Made by a program: the position numbers and the translations under genes
Shown: piece by piece, positions 28,901-38,900 of the stretch
Layout of the letters: the number at the start of each line of letters is the position of its first letter
Numbering within the stretch: the stretch's first letter is position 1
DNA from: a virus
Length of the DNA stretch: 64,000 nt
Reading direction: 5' to 3' (one strand)
IMG/VR virus record: IMGVR_UViG_3300021356_000010
Coordinates: 1-64,000 of that record
The notes under the pieces: model-generated
Seen by the model: only the letters and a program-made list of their open reading frames with translations
Databases searched by the model: none
What the model was told of the DNA's origin: nothing

Positions 28901-31061
28901 CTCTAATTGTTTCACCAGAAACAAAATTACCAGATAAAGTTTTCACAAAAAGCATGTTGGTCGTAGTATATACTCCATTTGGAGCTCCTTCAACTACACC
29001 ATATGCACCACTAGTCAATCCGAATACATACTTTCCTTCATCAAAAGTTTCAGATTGGATTCTGGAGTCTAGTAAGATTTTTGTAAAGAATGAAGGATCA
29101 AAATAAGAGAATCCAAAAACAGCATTGTAAGCAGCAGTTCCTGCAGATAATCTTCCCTTAGACAGAACAATATCGGCATCAGGATTAAAACCATCTCCTC
29201 TGCTTTGTAGAGAGAAATTACTTGGTTTTACTTTACCAATTACAGGAGTAATGGTATCGCTATAATCAACAACAAATCCTAGTTCGTTGTCTCCTATGGT
29301 AGCATCGGATTGTGAGAGATACAATCTTCTGATATATCCAGGATCTCCATCGTCATACTCTCTTAAAAGTAGATCTACTTCATCTTTGTCTCCAAACACT
29401 GTCAATTCTAAGAATTGAACTGACTCAGCAGAATTGATGAGAGGTCTATTTACGGATGCAAATGATAGAGAAGTTACAGATCCAATAGAAGTAGCAGATC
29501 CTGTGTCATCTCTAGAGGTAACATAATATAGAGTTCCAATTTGACTCTCGAAAGTTCCATCAGTGATCCCTACTAGAGGATTAGTAGCACTAGTTACTTG
29601 AATTGTAATAGTTTTGATTGCATCATTGGAAGAGAAAATTTTGCCTCTTCTAGACAAAGTTTGTCTGTGATCTGTAGATGCTTCTGTATTGCTTAATCCA
29701 ATAGAACCATCATTAAATGTAGAATATAAGAATACATCAGGATATGCTGTAAGATCAGATCCTTCTTTGTTTAGTGGAGTGCTACCATAAACGTTAGTAA
29801 CACTGAACGTTGGAAGTCCTCTAGTCTTTAGAGTTACATTATCGCTAGATAGACTTTCTCTTGCTTTGTTGATCTCAAGATATTTGGTCTCTTTATTGAC
29901 AATTTCATATCCTTTAATATATGCTTTTCCTGGTCCAATGCTAGCGATCATCTTTCTAGATGCTTCACTAGCAGAAATACCATTGTAGAGACCAATGTCA
30001 TCTACTGCATAAATTCCGTTGTTATTATCTTTCTGAGCATACTCTCTGACATCAACAGAGAAATTATCTACAACATAATCTCCGCTTTCATCATACGTTC
30101 TTCTTGCAAGAGTTTGCTCAAGAATGCTATAATTTGTTGGAGTAACCTTTTTCTGAATGACTCCTCTAAGAACAGTGATTAACTGAATAAAGTTTCTATC
30201 AGTGATTGCATTTACAGCAAACTCTTTTAGTGAAAGGTTAATCTTTAGTCTATGAGCTCCAGGTGCTGTATAGTTTGATGATCCAATAGCATTATCGTAG
30301 AGACTTGGATCTTCTTCTGGAGTTACAATTTCTTCGTTAATAACAAAACCAACTTTTGCAGATGGTTTGTCATAATACTCATCAATGATTAAAAGTTCTT
30401 CGTTGTTTCTTACAAAGAATCCATTGACAAAGTAAATACCTTCTTCTACTTTTACAGCAGAAGCATAACCCATTGCTGGACTTTCTAGAGAAGTAACTTC
30501 TCCTGTGTCTGGGTTGGTAACTTGAATACTGGTTGGGAGGACACTACCGTCCGTTCCAACAACCATTAGTGGTGTATTTACACCATCTACTACCTCAATG
30601 GTTTCCCCCTGTCTAAAGGTCTCCTCTGAGTTAGAATTACCACTGTTAAGATAATTTACATACAGAGTGTCTGCTGCCTCTTCTGTAGCAGTATTAGCAT
30701 CAAGGACTGTTGCTAGTACGCCAGAATTTAATCCTCTGATCTGTAGTCCTTTGAGTAAGGTAATATCGTATTTTTTATATACGATATCATTTCCTTCCCC
30801 AACTGCAACTTCAGATACAGAGGATAGTTTTACGTAATCTAATTTTGTATTAAGACCTACTTCTCCAGGGACAACTAATTGTCCCTGCTTGAAGGCGTAT
30901 TTTCCAAAACTTTCAACCTGATTCTGTAGAATCGATTGAAGTTGAGTTAATTCTCTACCTTGAATAGAGTAACCAGGACGAAAAAGAATTTTATAGAAAT
31001 TCTTATTTACGTCAAAGTCATCGTAGTATGGTGATGCATTAAGGTTAGTCTTCTGAGGCAT
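22950..31061 (-). CDS. DUF4815-type giant baseplate/tail protein, 2703 aa
   Basis: The N-terminus (NASPYYDDFDVNKNFYKILF, GYSIQGRELTQLQSILQNQV) is characteristic of the DUF4815 family of large cyanophage virion proteins found next to gp8. Further on there are conserved family segments around LAQTFKVENYDGGLFVTGID and YALAVETDSVDYAIWASRLG. GxGYxxPPAVVI-like repeats occur near residues 760 and 1990. A region around NRRYTMRDIGKLEKRIERLE is helical. In T4 the equivalent place holds gp9-gp11, so this may be the fibre-attachment part of the baseplate; that is inference. A CTAAATA motif lies 37 nt upstream of the start. Confidence 0.82.
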   Translation of the reverse strand: MPQKTNLNASPYYDDFDVNKNFYKILFRPGYSIQGRELTQLQSILQNQVESFGKYAFKQGQLVVPGEVGLNTKLDYVKLSSVSEVAVGEGNDIVYKKYDITLLKGLQIRGLNSGVLATVLDANTATEEAADTLYVNYLNSGNSNSEETFRQGETIEVVDGVNTPLMVVGTDGSVLPTSIQVTNPDTGEVTSLESPAMGYASAVKVEEGIYFVNGFFVRNNEELLIIDEYYDKPSAKVGFVINEEIVTPEEDPSLYDNAIGSSNYTAPGAHRLKINLSLKEFAVNAITDRNFIQLITVLRGVIQKKVTPTNYSILEQTLARRTYDESGDYVVDNFSVDVREYAQKDNNNGIYAVDDIGLYNGISASEASRKMIASIGPGKAYIKGYEIVNKETKYLEINKARESLSSDNVTLKTRGLPTFSVTNVYGSTPLNKEGSDLTAYPDVFLYSTFNDGSIGLSNTEASTDHRQTLSRRGKIFSSNDAIKTITIQVTSATNPLVGITDGTFESQIGTLYYVTSRDDTGSATSIGSVTSLSFASVNRPLINSAESVQFLELTVFGDKDEVDLLLREYDDGDPGYIRRLYLSQSDATIGDNELGFVVDYSDTITPVIGKVKPSNFSLQSRGDGFNPDADIVLSKGRLSAGTAAYNAVFGFSYFDPSFFTKILLDSRIQSETFDEGKYVFGLTSGAYGVVEGAPNGVYTTTNMLFVKTLSGNFVSGETIRDEAGNTLKIATNNTISHFVVQNRGLGYSSLSTLLINGVEYDSSKIQLSIAGEDATGKIYKVEIKDRNSVNIEYAQPPAVTALQAEGVAQPQTAAAIVPVLVRNAVTTYTPQNVKSIGCQYGSGNANTFTADLVVDSQTYSEIKSVTDFTFFGSKGYKFIESTSFSADASGVLQQGDLVQFSDVDNNLVRAVVQYATEQSGPSKTRVYLDIALPGDVTNTSIVRLRPKVQNPNAGTLVFPTGSKQVEQISAGGDDTKIKYYFRRDFVTTASSGGGTITFAAQLPFGTQRFVAFNEDNYIITVLDPGDAPDLTVGDIVYVPTDSVEITSATDTASGLTSGSISLQLPSTYFGTIPTNGTFPKLKLSSTIEVTNAKPRLKTSVENKRIVISASGDRVIPFRGTDYDSEVVEILTYSDAYKLNFVYEGTASQAPTIDSAGNLISGTDVTDRFTFDNGQRDTILDVSRIVLKPGFEATSGQLVISFDYFEHSQGDFCTIDSYLHEAGVTEDEIPGFNSAVHGNLELKNVIDFRPKVDSNAIIPGFQDQSSLSVTTGQFSGPGSVIASTPAPDKNLEYTFSFSQIQYLDRIDGVFLNKKGEFIVKEGNSSLNPTKPDPIEDAIPLFYAYIPAYTSSSKNVRITPVDNRRYTMRDIGKLEKRIERLEYYTTLSILEQQALNMQVKDSIGLDRFKSGFLVDNFEEHRVGNISSADYLCSIDSQQSVLRPQSKEDSLALREVNTREDQRTVAGYQKTGNVVTLPYTSLSLLGNNFASKTLNPNPFVVIQYVGDASINPSIDQWYDDTVEPLIVNTNTSLYNIFIAKENIRDSFSSLFNSFAINWVGTSSSFTSIVSLGEINTLEANATVSMASIGSSSNVNPQNNEVAKGVQSKTVGNSIVSDSLQFFARSIPVRFVLRRLKPNTKVSVFLEGRNIDRWVNPDFRFTGTATNSLSAFNGDIVTDENGNASGLILVPAGHPPRENSTWTGDVATVDYDSSFEEVRVTAGVKTIRFTSSATDENKNNVDTYAEVKFYATGVLPQNPSGIVSTKPAYFKANEGVQIVDNNTENPIRPNPLAQTFKVENYDGGLFVTGIDLFFNKKSSNIPVKVYLTDVEGDKPGKNIVPGTEKTLTPDTYLKIFTTGTVTVDVGESVIGSSSAASGPIKKIIDKNGVELIPSSTGKIAITNEQVYTLVLSNHNGRSFQQNENLTIGSVTTANNTNGTNFTVSIAKDSGKVSNIKITNPGANYDSAILTIESPQIPGGSVATARIDVSDGKIYNAEVVLNGFGYTEPPAVVIKGIGNGAGGCQVETFIDIDTPAVRMGVAIDDVEVSGAIESSTPTYFAFDNPIYLQNDTEYALAVETDSVDYAIWASRLGETDVATNTIITTQPSLGSVYRSQNIDTWTEDIFEDIKFTLYRAEFSITRPAELVLTNEKLGYEKLDINPFKTDASSNTNATSLLFGNNNSIVKVAHRDNGFEDRGNSYVFYRGAQETAGITAETLNSVLFQVDNSGIDTYTIRSTNQSAGNAVGGGSDVFATYNRKFETLYPQVHYLSFTGTTLESTVKTTNVVPVDSTTTNYTSYSQTDYEKTFLNEPHYFTNQKMVTSEINETLNSLDTSLEYKLSLSSTVSYLSPLVDLSSCSVKTISNRIENGSGTEDRYGRRNQVVSFYPIYSFTLTGNQNTEIQSNQTIKGKTSKAAGTIAKIDGSTVFVRIKTSQIFEKGEEVDLGNQLSLSGVTVDSALTQIITSINDASVIVARNPSIILETYENIITGRAVIWNNKTQELTVRNDARPINDDYNGRIIDNVLFNRNAVVNAQVADIFRVGDFVKYPDQPDDEASFLEISTVSYTNGVEFVAENTSKNSSSVAKYVTKEVSISSPATTIDVRLTANLKDVSNVAVLYKFKKASSQENFDDIDWQYFNVDGSPDTLEIANPENTISSIVEKQSSYQELAFSVSDLPEFSSFAVKVVMKGVDPAFVPKIQDIRVVASF

Positions 31062-31097
31062 TGTACTCCGCCGATAATACTAATATTCTCGTAGAAG

Positions 31098-31104
31098 TAT
31101 TTAG
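31098..31104 (-). promoter_or_regulatory. Late promoter motif CTAAATA before the DUF4815 gene
   Basis: The motif lies 37 nt before ATG 31061, in the 58-nt gap after gp8. Spacing agrees with the other late motifs of this window. Confidence 0.6.
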
Positions 31105-31119
31105 CGAAGTTTCTAGGAA

Positions 31120-32931
31120 TCAGAACTCGATAACTAGTTTGATATCTTCAATCTGGTCTTGAGCACGGGTGATAAGACGACGGTTCTCGACGTAAATTAC
31201 CTCACCAGAGTTGTTCTCGATTTCTGGAGCAGCAAGACCAGATGCGAAGGTCTTACCTAGTAGAGAACCAGCATATCCTGTATCAACAGTTCCAGAAGCA
31301 GCAGATAGTCCGCCGCTAACTGCGTTTGCACCATTGCTCTCGAATGCACGAACAACACCTTGATCGGTATGTGCCTTTGTTGTTTGGAGATACTTGAGAA
31401 CACCATCAGTGGTAGAACCCTGATCTAGTGTCCAGGAAACGACAGTACCGTATGCAGTACCACCAGTTACAGTCTGGGTAATGGTCTCATCAGGGATATA
31501 GTCCGCAGTTGCTCCACTGATCTTAATTGCCTTGAGACCAGAAAGAGTATCTGCAGTAGCAAAATCAGTAGTGCCCCATAGTTGTGGATCCTTGATAATA
31601 CCAATTCTACGGAAGTCGTTATCAACAGGGAAGTCTCCTTGACCTTCCGCAAACTCGATGCGAATGTTGGTCATGACACGCTTACCATTCAACTCTTGCT
31701 CATGGTTCGATGCGTGTCCTCCTTGTGGAGGTAGAATTGCTTCTAGAGCACCAACAGCGTTAGCAGCAGTTGCAACTGCTGAAGATAGACCAGCATCAGA
31801 GAAGAGGTTACCGTTGCCGAGGAGAACGTTAGCATAAGTGTAACCTGATCCTCTTGCTTCGATTCTTGCAGCAGTGATAGTACCAGAACCATCAGTGTCG
31901 AAAGCAACTACTCCACCAGCACCGTCTCCTTTGATGGAGGTGTATAATGTCTGTGAAGCAGGAAGGTTTGTACCAGCATTCTCAACTAGAACAACATCAA
32001 CAGCACCATCAACAGCAAGTGCAGTCGCTTCTTGTCTTGAGGTGTTAGATGCTAGAACGATTGGAAGGAAATCTGATGAGAGGAATCTTACAGCATCATC
32101 GATTTCTAGTTTGTACATGAACTTCCAGATGTATCCAGCACCAGTAGTTTCAGTGTATAAACCAGTAGCAGCGTTATAGTTTGCTCCACCTCTTGATGGT
32201 TCCTCAGTAGCGTTTTGACCAGCTGGGTTTGCTGGGTTTTCGCCGTTGTAGAGGCACTTGAATACTTCGTAAGTTCCGTTCATTACGTAGAACTTAGCAT
32301 CAGCAATGCTATTTGCACCCGTTGCAGTTTGCTTACCAACTTGACCACCGCCACCAGGGGTAGCAGAGTAGTCAGGTTTCCACATGTCAAACTTAGGGTT
32401 CGTTACGACATCCCAGTTGTAACGACGAATTACTGTTCTGGCATAAGCGGTAGTAATTCTCTTAGCGGCAATAATTTCGTCGTAAAGACCAAACTTCTCG
32501 TCCTGGTTGTCTAGTGGAAGAGGGGGAATGTCCTCTGTTGCGTAGCGATAGACTCCAGTAACAGCAGTAGCACTGGTAGTAGTAGAACCACCATCTGCAG
32601 TTTCGAGAAGAGTGCTGCCTAGTGGAGGAACAGAACTGATTCCGTTTGCTCCAAAAATACTCGATAGAAGGAGGGCACCGTCATAAACAGCAGCAACCGT
32701 AGCACGGAATGCTGTTGATCCATACGTTCCAACAAAGACCTCATTGCCAACAGTAAAGTTGGTTGAAGACTTCGTATGGACCTCTAGGTATGCGGACCAT
32801 TCTTGAGGGCGTCCTACGAAGAAGTACATTCTTGAACGCTCGGCGCTAGTATCGGTAGCACCCTCAGAAAGCGACTCTAGGAATTGAGACGCATTAAAAA
32901 TTCTAAACTTATCAGAGATAATAGCAGCCAT
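31120..32931 (-). CDS. 8: Baseplate wedge protein, T4 gp8-like
   Basis: gp8 is a wedge subunit that links gp7 and gp6 to gp10. The 603-aa product starts with ISDKFRIFNASQFLESLSEG and RMYFFVGRPQEWSAY, corresponding to the T4 gp8 start region (SKFRTEKMLNFYNSI, FGRSEPW). The conserved middle contains TVIRRYNWDVVTNPKFDMW, GTYEVFKCLYNG and GYIWKFMYKLEIDDAVRFL. It is nearly twice as long as T4 gp8 because of extra beta-rich segments, one with the RGSGYTYANVLLGNG repeat. It lies between gp7 and the DUF4815 gene and has a TATAAATA motif 35 nt upstream. Confidence 0.85.
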   Translation of the reverse strand: MAAIISDKFRIFNASQFLESLSEGATDTSAERSRMYFFVGRPQEWSAYLEVHTKSSTNFTVGNEVFVGTYGSTAFRATVAAVYDGALLLSSIFGANGISSVPPLGSTLLETADGGSTTTSATAVTGVYRYATEDIPPLPLDNQDEKFGLYDEIIAAKRITTAYARTVIRRYNWDVVTNPKFDMWKPDYSATPGGGGQVGKQTATGANSIADAKFYVMNGTYEVFKCLYNGENPANPAGQNATEEPSRGGANYNAATGLYTETTGAGYIWKFMYKLEIDDAVRFLSSDFLPIVLASNTSRQEATALAVDGAVDVVLVENAGTNLPASQTLYTSIKGDGAGGVVAFDTDGSGTITAARIEARGSGYTYANVLLGNGNLFSDAGLSSAVATAANAVGALEAILPPQGGHASNHEQELNGKRVMTNIRIEFAEGQGDFPVDNDFRRIGIIKDPQLWGTTDFATADTLSGLKAIKISGATADYIPDETITQTVTGGTAYGTVVSWTLDQGSTTDGVLKYLQTTKAHTDQGVVRAFESNGANAVSGGLSAASGTVDTGYAGSLLGKTFASGLAAPEIENNSGEVIYVENRRLITRAQDQIEDIKLVIEF

Positions 32932-32965
32932 TGGTTTTCTGTTCCGACGTAATTTGTGCCTGAGT

Positions 32966-32990
32966 TATTTATATTTATGCAGTTATTTAG
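32966..32990 (-). promoter_or_regulatory. Tandem late promoter motifs before gp8
   Basis: On the minus strand CTAAATA (32984-32990) contains the TAA stop of the gp7-like gene and is followed by TATAAATA (32966-32973), which lies 35 nt before the gp8 start. The second motif equals the T4 late consensus. Confidence 0.7.
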
Positions 32991-35900
32991 GAAATTGAGA
33001 AGGGGATCAACTCATCAAGACGATTAATGCTGTTTATTCCACTATAAAGAGTACAACCAGTGAATGAGTTCGCAGTTGTACCAGTATATTGAATAACTGC
33101 TCCAGTGCTAGTAAATAAGTATCCTTCACTTGGGAAGTATGTAGTTGATCCAAGAACATTAATTGTAGATGGTATCAATCCCTGAGTGTCAGATATAGCA
33201 ACTGGATTTTGAATTGATGCGGTAGCAAGATTGAAGTAATCGCCTGCTAGAGTGTAACTAGAATTCGCACGCTCCACAAAATCGTTAATTGTCAAGTTTG
33301 GATAGTAGAATTCAATATCTAGTAGTGACAATCCAGAAACATCACATACACCATCATCTAGAATTTGATCGAAGTTTTTCAAAGTTGGACCAGCATTTCC
33401 AGTTGTGTATTGTCCGACATACTCTGTCGAAGCTCCAGATGCATTAGTAATAGCAACGATGTTGCCATTTCTTTGTGTAACAGTATATGGTTCAGGAATA
33501 TCAATGAATCCAGCTCTTGTTAAGATTGGATCACTGAATATTACAGATTCCTCATATCCGTCAATCACACCAGATGGTGGAGTGAATAGAAGTACTTCTA
33601 GAGTTTCTTTTCTCAACTGAGAATTTGACTGTACCGATAGTACAGAGTTAGAAACTTGTGTAGAAGATGATGATAGGAAGTTAGTTTGATCAGCAGTAAT
33701 TTCAAGTGAAACTACTCTCTCACCAGGAGGAATGACTACGCTAGTGATAGAATCTACGAATGCTGAAATTTCTACTCCAACTACAGTTACGGTAGAAGTA
33801 TTTTCAATTGTTACATCGGGAGTAATTACTTGAATACCAGTAACTCTCTCAGTTGTTCTTACATCCGATGCTATTCTCATAGTAACAACTTGAGAATCAG
33901 ATTCAATTCTGGTGACGCCACCGTATGCTACAGATACTGGATCTGGAATCTGTAATACAAATGTTCCTGCTGGATGTAACTGTGCAGTTGTTCCCTCTTG
34001 TCCTCTCTGGACATTCAAGAATCTTCCAAAACCTTTACGGTAGTATCTAACTACTTCCGTTCCAATCTGTAAGTATCCATTAGAACTAAACTTAGTAACA
34101 TCGGGAACAAATACAATATTGTCGGTTGGATCCAAATCAATAGACAAGAATGCACCAACAGAATGGTAATGACCAGCATTAATATCAGTATTGTCAATCT
34201 GGTTAGTTACTATAGAAGTGACTTCTCTAGAAGAAATCAGAGAAGAAGTAGAAATAATATCATCAACACGACCAGATATAATAGATACGTATTCATTTGG
34301 TGCTGTTGATGCCGTAACAGTAACGATTGTACCTACACCACCCGAGAGGGTTGTAATGCTATTAACACCAGCAGTGAGACCAGTTCCAACGTTCTCTTCC
34401 AAATAAATCTCACATTCAATTACTCTATCAAGATCTCTAGGACTCTCAAAGAGAATTGTAGTAAATGATTCTACACCAGGAACTTGGTTTCCAAGTTCAG
34501 TAATCGTCGAAGATGACGACATAATAAATGCAGGTAGAGTCGAATTGATTCCACCATTGATAGTAGAAACACCAAATCCTCTTCCTTGCAAGATCTCATA
34601 TCTTCTTGCAACAACAACTCTTGGTGCTTCTGTGTATCCAGATCCACCCTCAAGCAGATCAACACTGATAACTTGACCTTTACTTACAAGAACTACTGCT
34701 TTAGCGCCGCCACCATTTCCATTTTTTGGAATGAAATGTAATACTGGTGGTGTATAATATTGATATGCAGTTGGTTGAGTCAAAGGATCATAACTACGTT
34801 GATTCCACTCAAGACTTACAACTGATCCGTTTTCAATCTTGGCGACAATACTCAGTCCTTCGCCTCTAGTTACACCATTATATGCTTCGACTTGAGCGAT
34901 ACCAAAATTGGAACCAGAGACATATCCTTGATTTCTATGTTCTTTAGAGGTTGTTGTTTCTGGTGCTTTCTTAACTCTTCTAAAGTCACTCTCACCCTCA
35001 ATTCTTACATAGTCCTCATCTGACAGAGAAACAAAAGGATCTCTATAATACTTACCAATAAATGTTCCACGCCAAGCGTTTTCTGATACTGGATATGCTA
35101 GTTTGAGTCTTCCGTCCTCATCAGTAACATAAGATATGCTGGATCCAGAAGAATTCAATCCAATAATTCTATTATTAGAATAATCTCCTTTAATTCCTAC
35201 AACAACATCAACACCTTGAATCAAATCACATTTCTGACCTTCAAGAGTAAAGGTTAATATGTTGGAAGATTGTGATGGATTTGTAAGTTGTCCGATAACA
35301 TTGAAAGATCCATTAGGATTGACTTGCCATGCATGGAAAGATTCGGAAGAATTCAAACCAATCCAGTTCAACAATTCAGTTGCTCCAGAAGCAACATCAA
35401 ATGTTACTGTACCTTGTGCATAGAAAGTATCTTGATTAAAATCGTGGAAATTGATAATTTGATCTAAATCTCTTCCATAGAGATATCTCATATCAATTTT
35501 GGTATCCTTCTTAATTGGAACGTTGAAAGAGATTGTAGATCCTGCTACACTATAAGAATATTCTCTTCTCTGTAAAACTCCATCTAAGAATACAAACAAG
35601 TAATCTTGCTGTTCAATTTCTTGTGATGTGTTATCTTCAACGTCAAGAATTAAGAAAGGACCACCTCTAACTTCATCTACTAGTGCATAATCAATAGTTA
35701 ATCTCTTGTAGTTTCCTACTCCAACACCAGCGACTAGCTCTACTGCTGTTGGTTCTCCAATGCTCTTAGCACTAAAGTCTTGATCCCAAATAGGAGCAAC
35801 ATCAAATACTAATTTGTTTGGAATAGTTGTTCTATCAATATAGTATGCATCAGAAAGAGGATACGATTCTGTATATTTTGGTCTCTGTAAGACAGCATTC

Positions 35901-38900
35901 AGTGTTAGGAATAGATCTTCGTCCTCTTCAGTATTGACCTCTGTGTCGTCATCCCAATACATATCAAAAGTAGTGGTCTCTCCATCTAAGAAGTCTGGAG
36001 TAGATCTAGTAACACTGGTGCCATTAAGAATATCACTTACATTGTTAAACAACGAATCTACAGATGAAATAACATCGTTGCACTCTTGTGCTGTCAATAG
36101 AGGATCAGGAATTATGTTATAATTAGAATATGTTAAGGTTCTACTCCAGTTTCCAGCATAATTCGAATTGATGTTGGTTTTCTCTATTAAACCTTTACCT
36201 TCATTCAATATAGTATTGATTATGCTGTAGAAATTATTCAAAGAACTTTCTACCTGAGCACAATATGGGAAAGAAGTATCTGTTGCTACAGTACTATCTG
36301 TGAATGGGGGAATAGAAGTATATGTTCCTATTCCTAAATTATTTCTCATGGCATCAACCATAAGAACTTTCAATTCATTATATGCACCAGCAAATTCTGC
36401 AGGACTTACACCTGCTTTCAACTGCTCTGGATATGGATAAAGATTTCTTTCATAGTATAGTTGTGCAAAATCAACTATCTTAAAGTTGCCACCAAGTCTC
36501 AAATGATAAACAGTAGCATCAACATAAGTATCAATATCTTTTACTAAATCTGTCCAAGTAACATTAGGATATTGTGCAGCAAACCATCCAGCAATTTCTT
36601 CCTTGAAATATTCTTTATTGCCAGCAATTAAATCCGACGCATCCCAGAACGTTCCATTGTTAATACCACTGAAGTAGAAAGTTGCACTATCAGAAGCAGA
36701 GAATGAAATAGGTGCTTGTAAAACATCACCAGGATCTACAGCATACTGATTTCCAGGTTGAACTGCACCTGTGCTCGTAGGAATAATATAATCACTACCT
36801 CCTGTTGATCCATTCAGATCAGTGACACCCGCTGCAGCACCGCCGCCTCCACCAGAGTTTGCTAGAGCAGCATTGTTTAAAGTGACTTGTGTATCACTAT
36901 CAATAGAAACAATTTTAGTTCCAGATGCGAATGCAGTACCAGAACTAATAAACATTCCAATAGCTAGATTATTAGTATTGGCAACTGTTACCTGTCTAGA
37001 TCCTTGAATATATGCAACATTCTCTTCTACAATATCCCAGTTTCTAACTGCTAATTTAGCGAGGTTAGTAGCATACTTGAATATATCTAAAGACTCAGTT
37101 TTATTAGTTGTGATATAATTGTAATCATCATCTGAATTGAATATTGAGAGATAATCTACAGTTTTAATGTTTCCACCAAAACGTACATCGTGTTCATATG
37201 CATCAATAATAAATCCAACATCTTCTAGATAATCATCAATCTTAGTGCTCCAATCTAAATTTGGATGCTTCTCTCTACCATATCCTACTGCTTCCTCAAC
37301 AATAAATTCTCTATTTCTTTCAATTTGATTTGCAGCATCTAACCATCTTCCATTTCTCTGGAAAATATTTCTCAGTTTCTTGAAATACTGGTTGTTATAT
37401 TGATTATCTTTGAACTCAATATATCTTCCATAGAATACTGTACCATCATAAGAAGTTAGATCTGTAAGATTAGTTCCAGTCAATTTAGATGATGGACCCA
37501 AAGGTGCTTGGGAGAAAACAATCTTATCACCTGACACTGTATAAGAAACTTCTGGTTCTTGCAGAATACCATTCAACGTGATAATAAGATTCTTTGCACT
37601 GACTGGGGTAAAGGGATTACCTTGATCATCTAGGAGTTGGAAAATCTTTTGTCCAACATTCTCTGCACCACCAGTGTAACCAGTTGTTGCATCAACACCA
37701 TTGACTCCATTGAAAGGATCGGCAAGAGTAACCTCAAATGCTCTTGTTTCAGAAAAATTAAATTCTGATGCATGAGCAGTACCAACTCCTTTGATTTCTT
37801 TAGTGCTCTTCGAACTGGTTACAGTCTGAGTTACAATTCTTCTGGTGCTCTCTACACTAATCTTGTTCTTTTCTGGATCCCAAAGTTGAATAATAGTAAA
37901 ATTGTCAGACTTTGGAGACTGCGCTGGCATTCTAATTTCAGCGTCAGATTCGATATCAACCTGACCAAACAACTTGAATCCAGCTGGATGAGTTGTAGAT
38001 TTAATCAAGTCTCTCCATTGATCAATTGGAGTTTTTGATTTTACAACATATGAATAGTCTTGATAGAAGAAACTGTCAGTTAGTTTTTGATTAGCAACAC
38101 CAAGTTTTCCTCTATCAGACTGATAAGATCCAATGTTATCGTAGAATGATGCAATCTCTTCTGTAAGAGAAGTTACATATACTGTTCTAACCATTCCAGA
38201 AGAATTGGAAATTTTTCCTACAATAGAAACGGAATTTCTTATACTTCCTACAACATCATCTAATTTGAGTAAATTAGATCCAGATCTCCATTCAGCAACT
38301 TTGGCACGGAATACTTCAATACCATTAATAGACTGAGATACCTTCTCACCTTTTAAGAAATTGCCACTAAAATCTTTCAGAGAAATTACATACTTTGTTG
38401 TAAAGGTAGAAGATACAGTCTTGTCTAAATGATATGCTCCACCATTTCTGAAGATGTTGATACTTTGTGGAGTTCCAATAGTATTACTATCAACATATGC
38501 TTCTACATCAGATTCAATGATTTGAATTGTTGGAGCATAAGTATATCCTCTTCCAGGATTATCTACAGTAATAGAGAAGATCTCTCCATTTCTTGCAACA
38601 ACATTGAATGTTGCATCAAAACCATCTCCATCAATGATGACAACTTTTGGATTTACATAATTAGATCCTTTTTTGTCAATATCGACACCAGTTATTGTTT
38701 GTGTAGCAGTATCAAATAATACTGTTGCTTCAGCAATAAAAGTAGAACTAAGATCGCATCCCAAAATAACAGGGACCTTCTTATAGTTTAAACCCAAATT
38801 AGAAACATTAATAGAATTAATCTCACCAACAGCAAATTGTCCAGATGTGGTGTATGTAATAGTTCCAGATCCATCCCAAAGTGGAATAGATGTCAAGTCA

